Source of the DNA: Palaemon carinicauda
Taxonomy: Eukaryota; Arthropoda; Malacostraca; Decapoda; Palaemonidae
Direction: 5' to 3'
Length of the DNA: 64,000 nt
Assembly (NCBI RefSeq): GCF_036898095.1
Contig: NC_090745.1
Span: forward strand, 78,053,130-78,117,129
Shown: positions 1 to 15,271 of the stretch, piece after piece
Layout of the letters: every line of letters starts with the position of its first letter
Position numbering within the stretch: the first letter of the stretch is position 1
Made by a program: the position numbers and the translations under genes
Notes under the pieces: model-generated
Databases searched by the model: none
What the model saw: the letters and a program-made list of their open reading frames with translations, nothing else
What the model was told of the DNA's origin: nothing

Positions 1-134
1 GCAAGAGGATATGTTTACACTGCGTTGAATTTCTAAATTTTATGTTCTCTATTTTTAATTTTATGTTTGTATTTCTATTTGAGTTAATTATCTGTGTTGA
101 AAAAGATCTTTTAAATAGTTGTTTCACACACACA

Positions 135-542
<408 letters not shown>

Positions 543-875
543 ATGGTAAGCAGCTCTTCTAGGAGAAGTGTACTCCAAAATCAAACCATTGTTCTCTAAG
601 TCTTGGGTAGTGCCATACCTCTGTACTATGGTCTTCCACTGTCTTGGTTTAGAGTTCTCTTGCTTGAGGCACATTATTTCTCTTCCTCTTGTTTTGTTAA
701 AGTTTTTATACTTTATATAGGAGATATCTATTTTAATGTTACTGTTCTTAAAATATTTTATTTTTCCTGTTGCCTTACCTCACTGGGCTGTTTTCTCTGT
801 TGGAGCCCCGTGGCTTATGGCATCTTGCTTTCCCAACTAGGGTTGTAGCTTAGCAATTGATAATAATAATGTGTC
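543..875 (+). repeat. Interspersed repeat R1, copy A
   Basis: One of three copies in the window (others at 47,409-47,806, and reversed at 20,430-20,745). Shared landmarks in order are AAGCAGCTCTTCT near the left end, GGTAGTGCCAT, TGTCTTGG.TTAGAGTT, a T-rich middle, TTGGAGCCC, and CAACTAGGGTTGTAGCTTAGC, then a GATAATAATAAT tail. The length (~330-400 bp), the directional trinucleotide tail and the lack of any ORF resemble a SINE or a short LINE 3' end. No RNA polymerase III boxes were recognised, so the class is left open. Confidence 0.75.
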
Positions 876-1356
876 AAACACTTCCCCTGTATATAAATGG
901 AAACTGTTCTTTATACAGAGTAAAAAATACTTCATATCAAAGTAAAAGTTGAATGCTACACCAGAATAGACCAAGATGTTGCTGTGCCAAACCAATCTTT
1001 CTTCAAACATGATTAAAAGGATCATATATCTTTAACCAAACTTTTAACCCATCTTTGGATCAGAAGCTTCCAATGTCTTCACTTGGCAAAACCATAATAC
1101 AGTATATACCAGTCTCACCAAAGAACAAAAAAATGTCTACTAGAAGATTAAGCTTTGTATTTTCCCAAGTAACAATGTAAATTGGATTTCTCTGCTCCAG
1201 TAGGGATCACTCCCTTGATCCAGTTATTTACCGAAGAGTGATGAAGATTCTTCCCTCTCAAACCGAATACCAGTCGCTCGGATTTCCTGGTCGAAGAAAG
1301 TTGGCAAGTGGAGACGCCCTTCCAAGCTCCCCTTCTTCCGGCAGAGCAAACACAAT

Positions 1357-1360
<4 letters not shown>
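876..1360. other. Unassigned spacer
   Basis: Nothing recognised. The short predicted peptides here have low complexity and no motif. Confidence 0.5.

Positions 1361-1419
<59 letters not shown>
1361..1419. repeat. (CT)n microsatellite
   Basis: About 59 bp of uninterrupted CT dinucleotides. Confidence 0.97.
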
Positions 1420-1421
<2 letters not shown>

Positions 1422-3058
1422 ATGCAAATATATTTGTACCTTGATCATTGGAACAATGGCTGAACAAGAAGTGTAATTGCCTCTAAAGATAGCGAGCTTT
1501 AATCAGACCCAAAGCAATCACTTGAATAAATACTTGTTACTAAAAAGACTAAAACTAAATATAAGATATCAATATTATCCTTTGAAAGTACTCACTACCA
1601 TGACAATAATCTATGGCACCTATAACTAAATTTACTAAATTCAATTACGCAAAAGAATTGGTTAAGAAAAATATGAGAATTTCAGAACACTGATTTTATA
1701 TTTCAGCTACTAACCTCTGTGCTACGCTCTTGTGCAACTTCTTACTAACATATAACAATTGAAGTGTGTATTTACATATCTTTCTACCTATATGACCTTC
1801 TTACTTTTATATTCATTGATGAAAATAACACATTTATATTAACCTTAACCTTGTAAAGAATGCAGAATGCTTACGGTACAACGTACCACGAGCAACGTAC
1901 TGATCCGGATCAAATGTTCCTAATAAATATTGTATATACCTTTTAAGATATAAAATACATTATTCTCATTCCTGAAAAACTCTATATATCTAGGGATAGG
2001 GATATACTCCTCAAAACCTTTCGAGAAGAAAACATTTTCCCCAATGGCAGAACTTTCAAGTAGTGAGGTAGCTGTAAGTGTATCAAAGTAATTAACTTTG
2101 TAGTCATCTCGAAGGGCTGCATCAATGAAATAAGGTCAAATATTAAAAAGTTTAGATATCCCATGAATCGTACATTATGGGAAAATATTTATGTTTAAAC
2201 AATATGGGTTTTGGAACCCCTATTACTAATTTGGTACATTCTTTGCGTAACATACTTGACTGAAATCGCTTCAAACATTGCAGAAGAGTCAGTGACAAAG
2301 AGAGACATAATTACAAAAAGACTGGTAGTTTATCTTCTTCAAGTATTTCATTTCAACATTTTATTTAATTTTGTAGGAGAATTGGCAAGTATTAGGCAAA
2401 TGTAATGAACAATCTGACAGACAGCTAAGAGGGCAGAGAAGAGAGATGACCATCCTTCATAACCTTTTTACCAAGTTCTGCAATAATCTTTTCAGTTCCA
2501 ACTAACAAACGGACAAATATTCTATTCTCACGAATTTTCGCGAATAATAATCAGCTGTGTAAGAAGAACTACAGTGATAAAGCGTTAGAGATAGACATTG
2601 ACGGACTTAAAAAACACTCAGTTGTAGTTTTCTTCATTCATGGCACATAAAGGTTTTCTTTACACTAAGATTGACTGAAACTTCTTCAACTCTGTAGGCA
2701 GAGTTGCAATGATATGGTGAATAGCACAGATATACTAGTAGATCGATAGATGAATATATTGATCGGTTGAAGAAATTCCCTTACATGATTGTTTATTTTT
2801 TTATAGTCTGACTGATATTCTTGCTACTGTACAATCAAAATTCAAACCAATGAAGTTGATCTTATAAAGATATAGGAAACGTTATTATTTGAAAACCTAA
2901 AAACACAAAAAAAAAACTTGTTCTCTGTGATTTTGGTGACAATTTCAATGTGTACCTCGAAAAGGATTTAAGCATACTTCAACTTGTCATATTTCATTAT
3001 ACATATATTTTGATTCCTATATCATTTTTATCGAATTAACCTTTACAGATGTATAACC

Positions 3059-3060
<2 letters not shown>
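1420..3060. other. Unassigned AT-rich sequence
   Basis: About 1.6 kb without a recognisable gene, RNA or known repeat. Confidence 0.5.

Positions 3061-3099
<39 letters not shown>
3061..3099. repeat. Poly(T) tract
   Basis: 39 consecutive T. On the minus strand this is a poly(A) run, but no AATAAA lies just upstream of it, so a retroposed 3' end is not supported. Confidence 0.95.
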
Positions 3100-3102
<3 letters not shown>

Positions 3103-3487
3103 AGAAAGTTACTGTGGCATTTAGTCCCTCCATTTGGTACTAAAACATAAAATACTGTCTGGCTTACGGACTATAACATCGGAAAAGAAAAAAATTTCCA
3201 CTTCAATATTTTCCGGAAATATATTGATATATCATTGACTTCTATCCTGGACGGCCATCAGGATAAATTCTTGTTCATTTGGCGAACTCTCCCCTTCTCG
3301 TTTCAATTCCAATTCAGATTATTATGGCAGACATATTGCATTAGTGCCTTAGGGTTCAAGAATTTAAGATATGATAACGGTTGGTTAATTAATGAAACCA
3401 TCAAGGCTCATTCAATCAATGAAATTAATATTTCAAATGGCTGCATTTTAGGGGAGGAACTTTGAAGTAAGATAACTTACGAAAAAG

Positions 3488-3490
<3 letters not shown>
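3100..3490. other. Unassigned spacer
   Basis: Contains a short open frame (3,235-3,465) without motif or homology that I recognise. Confidence 0.45.

Positions 3491-3568
<78 letters not shown>
3491..3568. repeat. (GA)n microsatellite
   Basis: About 78 bp of GA dinucleotides. Confidence 0.97.
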
Positions 3569-3573
<5 letters not shown>

Positions 3574-4484
3574 TTCTTCCGTGGGACGGATATTGTGATA
3601 AAGGAAGTGCAATTGCAAAACTTTTGTCTAATCAGTATCTGAGGAAAAGTATTACGAAGATCAGTGTCGAAGTTTGCAAATTCACACAACAGCCTTAAAC
3701 TCATTTCTATAAAAAGACAATCCAGAAATACAACAAAGCAAGAAGTCAAGTGTTAATATGGTATGAATGTATATTTACAAAACTATGGAGGAAAAGATAC
3801 AATTGAATGCATTCTTAATTTTGTGCAAAAAAAAAAAAATATATAAAAATTAAGAAAGAGAATGAATTGTAATAAGATTTTTTTTTAATGTATATGTTAG
3901 GCAGGTTCAAAAGAACGGCCACGGATGCCTGGTGGTTTATCAAGAGGTCACCTTTGCTCACTCTTTTCCTTCATCTTACTCGATGATACTCATTTCATAA
4001 ACCATCTTTACTGTTCTTCCTTCAGTTGAAGTGGTTATCCTGTAGGCCAATATGCATTTGATGGTGTGTTACCACCTCCATGTTAACCAATTTTATACAA
4101 CACTTATCATTCTATTTGTGGCAGTTTTTTTTTTCTTCATATAATTGTGTACATATTTATTTTGTTATCATTATTGTTAAGTTTGTTTTCAATTGTGGTG
4201 AGGCCTTCATTTTTTTTTTTTTTTAATTCTTATTATGCTTATGTTTAAAGATATTGACCAAAATACATGAACAGCGCATTCGGTTCCTTATGTAAACTTT
4301 TTTTCTGACCAGAGTACCTATTTATTTACTTTTTCTTCAAGAGATTGAGGGAAAGATATTTATGTCAGTTTTTCACAAACAAATCGCTCTAACTTCTCAT
4401 AAGAGTCTTTTGGTTAGTTTGTTTCTTGACAGCATCATAAGTAGACTTTGAATACACGTTTTTCTACGTTATATTCATCATGTT
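3569..4484. other. Unassigned AT-rich sequence
   Basis: Contains short A and T runs (3,826-3,839 and 4,210-4,225). No gene seen. Confidence 0.5.
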
Positions 4485-5160
4485 TCTTTACTGATCATTC
4501 ATATATTTACCATCATGTAATGGTTATGCTGAAAGATGCAAATAGTGTCAGAGACAATAATTAATTATGGCTAAGTATAAAATGTTTCCAGAAAATACGA
4601 GGACGAGAATATATTATACAGTACTAGTCACGTTTAACTCATATGAATGTGGGGATTTGGTACATATAGTACTTTTCTTGATTTTAGCGAATGAGCTCAC
4701 CACTAGTTAGTAACTTACCCTGAAATATGATCCTTATGATCCCTAGTGTAGGGGAAAATTACCGCTAAATGCCCTTACTTATGCATACTAAAGTAATTTC
4801 AACCAATCTCTAAAAATAAACATCGAAGCCCATATTTCTTTGTCTGTTCTTTGATATATTTACAGTTGTCATGTTATGGTTATGGTGAAAGATGCATAAA
4901 CTTTCAAGAGATAATAAGTAAATATGAATATAGCATGAAATTTTCCCGGAAACTAGGCTAACGAGAATATATTGTGCCAGTAACGTCATAGTTGTGTGTG
5001 GCCATTCGTTAATTGTAGCTTACATATTTATGGATTTGATGGAAGGGACTCATAATTGCTAAGTAAATAACCATGAAATATGATGATTATCTCCTTATGA
5101 TACTCAGTGGTAAGGAAAATTACTCATAAAACCCAAAATTATGCATGCTAAATTAGTCTA
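4485..5160 (+). repeat. Degenerate direct duplication, ~355-bp unit
   Basis: Unit 1 runs from about 4,485 to 4,840 and unit 2 from about 4,841 to 5,160. The same landmarks occur in order in both: ATGGTTATG.TGAAAGATGCA, GAGAATATATT, CCTGAAATATGAT or CCATGAAATATGAT, then CCTTATGAT, GGAAAATTAC and TTATGCAT.CTAAA. The two units differ by many substitutions and small gaps, so this is an old tandem duplication. No ORF spans it. Confidence 0.75.
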
Positions 5161-6627
<1,467 letters not shown>

Positions 6628-9376
6628 AGAGGAGGGACCAGTTGGAGTCGTTGAGGGTGACGTCTTCCCAATGGAGGGAAGTGCAGAATATCCCGCATGC
6701 TTGGTACTCTGGATCTCTTCATTGGGCTTCTGCCAAGGCGTTGTTATCCAATCCAGGTGAATGGCGACCAGTGTGTTTCTTGACAGGGAAATAGGATTAA
6801 TTTTTCCAGCGACGTAATGAAGGACGCAGTTGTATTCAGCCACAGGGTAGAGGTGTTGCCACTGGTGGACCAGGCAGTGGACTGTCGAGTGAAGACTTGC
6901 ACCAGGAGCATTTTGTCTGTGCGAAGGATGAAGGGCATACCTTCTAAAAAGTTGCGAAAGTGTCGGGCAGCCAAAGGCATCGCCAGCAATTTCTGGTCGA
7001 AGATAGAGTAGCCGGATTACGCTTTGTACAGTTTTCAGCTACAGAACGCCAATGGGCGTGGCAAGACTCAGGCTACCTGCTAAACGACTGCACCAATAGC
7101 AATGTCACTGGTATCGGTAGAGAGGAGAGGTGCATGTGGCAACAGATATTATGGCATTATTTGCGTTGCAGAAGGCCAGTTTTTGAAGAGGACACCACTT
7201 CAGGTATTTTGGCTTAACCTTGAGGGGGACGTAGAGGGGGCAATAGTAACGTTTATGGCTGGCAGGTACTTGCAACAATATTTGATCGTACCCAAGAATT
7301 CTTGCATTGCTTTCATGGTCGAGGGGTTGGGGAAGATCTGAATGGCTGCTACCTTCTCAGGGAAGGGGTGGACTTGTTCAGTAGTGATACAGTGCCCTAA
7401 GAATGATACCTCATTGGCGCTAAGGTTAAACTTGTCTTACCGGACTACGTGGCCGTTTTGTTTTAGGCGGTCGAGAACGATGTGTTGGTGATGGAGGTGT
7501 TCCTCTTTTTGGAAGAGAACACAAGTATGTTGTTCACATAACATACGCAGAAGGGGAGGTCCCCCTAAGATGCTCTCCTTGAGATGTTGAAAAGTAGGCC
7601 CAGCATTATTCAGGCCAAAACGGGAGTAATTGATGGTGTATGTATTGAAGGATGGTAATGGCAGTTTTGGGAATGTCTTCTGGGTTCATGAGTACTTGAT
7701 AATACTGCCTCAAAAAGGTCGAGCGTGGAGAAAACCTTCGCTTTGTGCAAGTAGAAGGTAAAATCGGCGTTGTTGGGGAGGCGTTAGTGATCCGTTTCAG
7801 TCTTCATGTTCAGACGCCTGTAATCCCAACAAAGGTGCGGGGAGCCATATTCCCTCAGGATTATGTGTAAGGGTGGTGACCATGGTCTTGAGGCCTTTTA
7901 GCAAAGTCCTATTTGCTCCATTTGGGTGAATGTTTGTTTAGTGGCTGCCAAATGATCAGGGGCCAGATACCTTAATCTGGCAAACACTGGTGGCCCCATC
8001 ATCTTTATGTGGTAATAAATACCGTGTTTGGCAGGAACCATGGGCATTTGGCGAAGTTCTAGATGGTAGACCTCCAGGTACGGTGTGAGAGTCGTAGGAA
8101 TCTGTGGGTGCGCTGATTTGGAGAGCGAAGACGTAGGGGGAGGGTTGAAGAGGTGTCAACAAGTAGGGGTCTGTGTTGTCTAACCGTCTGTAAGCAACAT
8201 CAACCAGTAAGTGAAAATTGGAGAGAAATACCACACTGAGGAAATGAAATGTGACATGAGCAACGAGAAACTTCCATTGGTATTTGGCACTCCTTAATGA
8301 TAATGTCAGGGTCTCATACCAGTTGGTAGGGATTGCAGATCAGCAAGGTTAGAATTACCACATCATGTCCTAGAGAGTGGCCTTTGTAATCGAGAATGGC
8401 AAGTACCAGCGTCTACTCAAAATCGCACGCCCATACCTACATCATGCAAAAATAAGAGTTTAGTGATAGGGGAGGCAACTGCCACAATCAATGGCCTACT
8501 TATAGGTTTTTGGTCATTGAGAACTGTTTGGACATTTCTTCACTGCTGCCACGAATCTGGAGTGGTAGTAGAATAACTGCAGCCGATGGTCGTCATTAAA
8601 TATCTGAAGAGGTCTTTCGTTGGGGGATGAGTGAAAGGTGGCATACTTGGGTGGCAGTCAGTTTTGTCACTGATTTGATAGGTCACAGGAGGGCGACTGT
8701 GTCCTACAGCATTGTATCATACTGCAGTCACGGCAGCTTCAGTTGATATTGAATAGTTGTTCTTTTCATCAGGAGTGGAGCTTTTGTGGAGGTCTTGAAG
8801 GTGGTGAATTAGCTGCCCATAAGGTGGTCGACTTTCGTCATCAAGTCTCTTTATGGAAAAATATTGACATCGGGGATGGCAGTGCACACAGTTTCTCGTA
8901 GGCGTCGCACCCAAAACGCAAGAAGTAGGTTCACATTTGAAGGAGAGCCGTTTGCGGGAGGCTGCAGGCAAGCAATACTGGTCATTTCCCTCAGGGTAAG
9001 CGACACCTTTTGGTGCTCCAACAGTTGTTGAGAGAGCTGAAAAAGCTTGTCTATACGGGTAGCTAGTGATAGTGAGTACTGCTCCAGGAGGTATGTTTTG
9101 AGGGTGTCGTACATTAATCACAAAGCCAATTGGAGATTTATGAAAAAAGTGTCCTCGGAGATCGTTGCAAGGACATAGTCTACTTTGGTGTTTGAGTGAG
9201 TTATGCCCTTCATGCCCACTGAAACTAAGCGATTGCTTCTGTACTGGCAAAGGGTGGTAGTTTCATGGATGTGGCATGTATAGAAGAGTCAGCGTTGGAG
9301 CGCGGCATCTATCAAACAGTAAGACACATCAGTGAGGGGGAAGGCAGGGGGAGCTGGCCCTCCGGTGGTCACCAAT
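6628..9376 (-). pseudogene. Decayed Ty3/gypsy retrotransposon, copy A (gag to RNase H)
   Basis: Reads right to left. A sequence TTGGTGACC near 9,370 resembles the leader just after a primer binding site. A gag region follows at about 9,310-8,720 (MYDTLKTYLLEQYS motif near 9,110), then an aspartic protease site near 8,409, reverse transcriptase at about 7,960-7,000, and RNase H at about 6,990-6,740 (RHFRNFLEG, then LRTDKM). It stops near 6,628, before any integrase. Numerous frameshifts and stops split it. The RT box that should be YVDD reads YVNN (7,529-7,534), and the protease DTG reads DAG (8,405-8,413). In this family these parts make a gag shell, process the polyprotein and copy the RNA into DNA. 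This copy cannot encode working enzymes. A related gag fragment lies on the plus strand at 61,650-62,158. Confidence 0.9.
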
Positions 9377-10704
9377 TGCGCGAAGTTGCTAATAGGTTAT
9401 AACAAAGAAACGAGATGAATGCATCTAACTTTCTTTCAACAAATAGCGAATTTTCATACAAGAAATTTCAATCAAGAATGTCACAAAATTTCAAATACAC
9501 TAATGCATGAAAAGGCAAACTTAAACAGGTTATGTTATCAGTTGGGGAGAGGGGGGGGGGCAAGATAAATAAAAAACCGAAATACCATTACAGTGTACAT
9601 GTGTGTTTGAAACACATGCGGTACAATATAAAGATTGGAATGAATGACTCGTGATTTGACACATTCTTAAGAGCTTGTGCAAGTTAGCAACAATACAAAT
9701 CTGAATGGATTGCCCATCAGACATAAAGTTACTATAAAGTACTTCGGATGGTATTCAGTAGAAAGGGTTAAGGTGTGATAAATATAGTTTTTGTTCTCGA
9801 CATTCATTGTCCTTGAGGAGAAACTGTAAAATTTCATGATATTCTGCTTGCTATGCAAATATTGTTAAATGTGGTGTCTCGTAACAATATTTTGTTGTTC
9901 AGATAAAGGTCTGTAGAATACTTGGAATAGCTTGGTTCATATGATGTTGTAGATGGTGTATTTCTTTCCTGCTGATTGATATAAATTGTAGCTTGGTTGC
10001 ATGGAATGTCCTTCAGATTTAATTCAACAACCAATACTTGTCAGAGTACAGCTCCTAGATTTATTATAAAATTGTGTAATTTGCAGTTTTACCCTGTACA
10101 CAGTGGCATATAATGTCATGAAAGACGATGCTGTAGGGTATGGTTACCTGGATCGTGTATCCTAACCTTAATCAACATAATATTTCAATCGTTAAATTTC
10201 AGACATATTTCTAGAATATAATATATAACCAAAAGCTAATAGCCAATGACTATGCATTCTCATTAAACAAAAGAAAAGATTAAGAGAAAGAAGAAAAAAA
10301 AGTTACAACTGATAACCAATCCTCTTCAATCCTTCGTTGACTTATGCATCTTTCGAGGAAACGGTGAGCTTCGACATGTTCTTACTGTAACATTATGATT
10401 TAATCCGGCTGACATTCCATCAAAATTTATAATACCCTCTGTAAAACATTATCAGAGGAATAGTTTTTAACAGAACCCATTCAATTTGGTTATTTTAACG
10501 TCATTGTCTACCTTTGCTTGATCATTCAGATGGGTAATTGAATTTACTAAACTCTAATTGTTATTGCTCAAACGAACTAAAATAAAGATTTAGTCGCTTA
10601 ATGAGATCATTAGAACAATTCATTAACAATACTGAGGAAAGAAGTTTATGCATGCTGTCTTAACTACATGATTATGTTACAGAGTTTGTGTGTTACATTT
10701 TATA
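9377..10704. other. Unassigned sequence upstream of gypsy copy A
   Basis: If gypsy copy A kept a 5' LTR it should lie here, but no second LTR is available for comparison and I cannot define one. No other gene recognised. Confidence 0.4.
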
Positions 10705-10715
10705 TCATATATATA

Positions 10716-10794
<79 letters not shown>
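10705..10794. repeat. (TA)n microsatellite
   Basis: About 90 bp of TA, directly abutting the Penelope-like fragment that starts at 10,795. Confidence 0.97.
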
Positions 10795-10797
<3 letters not shown>

Positions 10798-11040
10798 AAA
10801 GAACCACAGGGAAAATGAAAATATGAATTATAAGAGTGTCCTGACTAGTTTCGTGATACTTCTTCAAAGGACTTTATATTTTATAGGTACAGTAAACGTA
10901 CGAACATACATATAGAGACTTATAGAACAATAACTCTCATATACCAGCTACCTGCTCTGTTATCAGGTGTTTCCTGGGCGGATATTCAACCTCATTAAAC
11001 ACCTGCTAAGAAGGGTCATTTCTGGTGACCGGTAAACTCT
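10795..11040 (+). mobile_element. Penelope-like element fragment, copy 1
   Basis: The interval matches, in the opposite orientation, the sequence at about 11,985-12,215. Shared landmarks are ATGCAAAAGAACCACAGGG, GATACTTCTTC, GTAAACGTACGAACATAC, ATACCAGCTACCTGC and TTATCAGGTGTTTCCTGGG. Copy 2 runs into a GIY-YIG endonuclease, which is how copy 1 is assigned to the Penelope class. Copy 1 carries no coding region. Its minus strand holds a hammerhead-like core (10,838-10,872). Confidence 0.7.
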
Positions 11041-11440
11041 TGTTTTGACTTTCAATATAATTTCTGTATATCAATAATGGTGGCCTTATCCATATAAATA
11101 TATAAGCAAAATTATATGTATGTATAAAACATATCTATATAGATAAATATATCCATAGACATATACATACGTATACACATACAGTCACTCATATACAGAC
11201 ACATGCTTAAATATATACATAGACATATACATACGTGTACACATACAGGTATACATATACTGACACTTACATAGACTTACATATACATATTTTACACATG
11301 ATTATCATGTATATATAGTTATGCACATATACCCTTATTACCATAAACATACAATTACGTATATATCATTTCTTATATATAACATAACAATATATAGTGC
11401 CAACGTACATATGTACAATATATTAAATTGTTGTACCCAT
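11041..11440. other. Degenerate ATACAT-rich spacer
   Basis: Loose repeats of ACATATACATAC and ATACACATACAG separate the two Penelope fragments. No gene seen. Confidence 0.6.
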
Positions 11441-11522
11441 CAGTGAATGGTAGCCTAGGTCTAATTATTAATTTCACAGTAACGTTAATTATTCACAGTA
11501 CATTCAGTTTTACACTAAGTGG

Positions 11523-12010
11523 TTAATTTTTTTTATAAAGCTTGCAAATCTCTCTACATGTAAAGGCGTCGAGTTCATACATTCCATGTCCAATATTCAA
11601 GTTGTTTTTAAAGGTTTCATTTATGAAACTGTATTCTATGATGTTTCTTTCCAATAAGTTATTTGGATTAACCCATTTCTTTACACGTGACCAATTAATA
11701 ATGGGAATTTTGTCTGTAACATGGGCATAGAGTGCATTTTTATCTTGAGCATATCCGACACTTTTTTATGTTGTTTAAATTTCTTTAGGGCTTTACCAGT
11801 TTGACCAATATAGAATTTTTCATATGAATTGCATGGAATACGATATACACATCCTTTGGTAATGTTAGAAGAATTCTTTATTAAGGCTGTTTTAATTGTT
11901 TTGATACTGTTGAATGTAACATTTACATTGAAATTTTTCAACAGTTGGGGAATTTGTTTAAAAGAATTTGGCAGGTGTCTAATGAGGTTTGATCTCTGCC
12001 CAGGAAACAC
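11523..12010 (-). pseudogene. GIY-YIG endonuclease domain of a Penelope-like retroelement
   Basis: Reads right to left. The frame that opens at 12,010 gives a basic linker, then VYRIPC (the GIY-like strand) and FYIGQTG (the YIG strand) followed by a QHK motif. After one frameshift near 11,765 the rest of the domain follows: ALYAHVTDK, IINW, a Leu-Glu-Arg (the usual catalytic Glu position) and a C-terminal end at the TAA at 11,523-11,525. In Penelope-like elements this endonuclease nicks the target and a reverse transcriptase lies upstream. No RT is present here, so the copy is 5'-truncated. The frame break makes it inactive as it stands. The assignment rests on motif order and is strong. Confidence 0.88.
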
Positions 12011-12236
12011 CTGATAACAGCGCAGGTAGCTGGTATGGGAGTGTCATTGTTCTATAGGTCTCTATTTGTATGTTCGTACGTTTACAGTACATATAAAATG
12101 TAAAGAAACCTTGTTCAATAAATCAGTCCTATGAAGAAGTATCATGAAACCACTCAGGACTTAATCTTATATTTCATATTTTCATTTTCCCTGTGGTTCT
12201 TTTGCATCGCAGCATCACGTTTCCCTGTGATTTTTA

Positions 12237-12237
<1 letters not shown>
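11985..12237 (-). mobile_element. Penelope-like 5' flank with hammerhead-like motif, copy 2
   Basis: Non-coding part joined to the endonuclease fragment, inverted relative to copy 1. On the plus strand, AGTCCT (12,125-12,130) and AGGACT (12,156-12,161) can pair. Between them a degraded CTGATGA-like core (CTATGAAG) and GAAAC are spaced as in the minimal hammerhead ribozymes known from Penelope-like terminal repeats. A (TA)n tract starts at 12,238. Confidence 0.6.

Positions 12238-12313
<76 letters not shown>
12238..12313. repeat. (TA)n microsatellite
   Basis: About 76 bp of TA abutting Penelope copy 2. Confidence 0.97.
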
Positions 12314-12316
<3 letters not shown>

Positions 12317-12564
12317 AGCAACAGACCATTCAAAGAGAAAGAACTCAGAAATATCAATTCATGCCTGGGGTTGGGCCAGTTTTCATCACCACGCTGACCA
12401 GTGCGGATTGGTGATGGTGGGTGATTATCATCTAATCGCTCATAGTAAACCAAAACCAGCCTAGTGTGGACGGCCTTGACAGTACAGCTTTCCTAATTAT
12501 TGCGATGCAGATGCATAAACCCTTCCACCATGATAGCTATCTCCACTCAAAGAGGGATACGTAT

Positions 12565-12565
<1 letters not shown>
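12314..12565 (+). repeat. Possible SINE-like unit between two microsatellites
   Basis: A GC-richer block of about 250 bp (GGTTGGGCCAGTTTTCATCA ... CTCACTCTT-type end at CTCCACTCAAAGAGGGATAC) that ends in (CA)n-(TA)n. Base composition unlike its surroundings and the directional simple-repeat tail suggest a retroposed short element. No second copy in the window supports this, so it is a weak call. Confidence 0.35.
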
Positions 12566-12566
<1 letters not shown>

Positions 12567-12650
<84 letters not shown>

Positions 12651-12681
12651 GTATTTAAATAGATAATTAAATATATATGTA

Positions 12682-12752
<71 letters not shown>
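12567..12752. repeat. Compound (CA)n-(TA)n microsatellite
   Basis: (AC)n at about 12,565-12,591, TA at 12,592-12,644, a short AT-rich break, then TA at about 12,675-12,752. Confidence 0.95.
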
Positions 12753-12765
<13 letters not shown>

Positions 12766-12884
12766 CATACATACCATACATTTACAAATTGTGTAGGGCT
12801 TAATATCAATGAGAAATACCTTAACAACTTATGATTTGCATATGAAATAGTTGTTTAGTGAGGCATGGGAGTAATGACAAAAGA

Positions 12885-13601
12885 TGATACAGTATTTAAA
12901 TAGAGAAATGAGAAATGCAGGACTGAAAATAAATAAGAGTAAAATTAAGAATGAAATGCAGAGACAACAAATATTGGTTATGGATGAGCCTCAAAAGATT
13001 ATCAAGTAATATATGTACTTACAAAAGACAATAAGTATTTCCCCAGGACAAGAGACCGAAATGTAAAGAAGGGTAAGCATGGGATGGAAAGCATTTGGTA
13101 AACAAAATGAAGTTATGAAAAGTAAAATGCTACTTTCTCTAAAAAGAAAAGTATTAAATTTGATGGTCCTACCAGTATTATGTCATGTATCAAAAACTTG
13201 GAGTCCTACTAAAGCCTTAGAACATAAGATAGTTACAACTCAAAGAGATTGGGAAGAATAATGATGGGAATAAAAATAAGAAACAGAAAAAGAGCAGCAT
13301 GGATACAATAGCAAACTAAAGTAGATGATGTTCTAACAACTTGTAAGAAAAAAATTAACATGAGCAGGACATACAGTATAATGACAATGACAGACAACAT
13401 GTGGACTTTAAGAAAAACAGAATGGGTCCGAGAAGATTATAAAAGAAGCAGGGGAAGGAAGAGAAGACGATGGATTCACGAAATTGGAAAGCTTGCGGGT
13501 GTAAACTGGCACAGAAAGACCATAAACAGACGCAACTGGAACGACATATTTGAGGCGTTTGTTCTGCTTTGGATTAGTAACAGCTGATGATGATGACGAT
13601 G
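12885..13601 (+). pseudogene. RTE-type LINE fragment, lineage A copy A1 (RT C-terminus and 3' end)
   Basis: Frames between 12,885 and 13,587 encode the tail of a LINE reverse transcriptase. A thumb region comes first (NAGLKINKSK near 12,910), then KSKMLLSLKRKV and the conserved block ending ALEHKIVTTQRD. After frame breaks the C-terminal [17 protein letters not shown] and a final [11 protein letters not shown] follow. The same order occurs in A2, A3 and A4. The 3' end is TAACAGCTGATGATGATGA, after which a (TA)n tract begins at once. Short GATGATG tails are usual for RTE-clade elements. It lacks the endonuclease and the catalytic RT part, so it is 5'-truncated and dead. Confidence 0.85.

Positions 13602-15191
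<1,590 letters not shown>

Positions 15192-15267
<76 letters not shown>
15192..15267. repeat. (CT)n microsatellite
   Basis: About 76 bp of CT dinucleotides. Confidence 0.97.

Positions 15268-15271
<4 letters not shown>

Noticed and set aside
1148..1448. Arg-Glu or Ser-Leu open frames over GA/CT tracts (also 3,477, 16,948, 20,776, 62,732)
   Set aside because: Dinucleotide repeats read as two-residue repeats; no motif in the flanks.
3061..3099. Retroposed poly(A) end on the minus strand
   Set aside because: No AATAAA close to the run and no compositionally distinct body.
6817..7341. Plus-strand frames across the gypsy remnant
   Set aside because: Minus-strand frames carry the RNase H and RT motifs; these are shadows.
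9377..10030. 5' LTR of gypsy copy A
   Set aside because: No partner LTR and no similarity to the probable LTR of copy B, so limits cannot be set.
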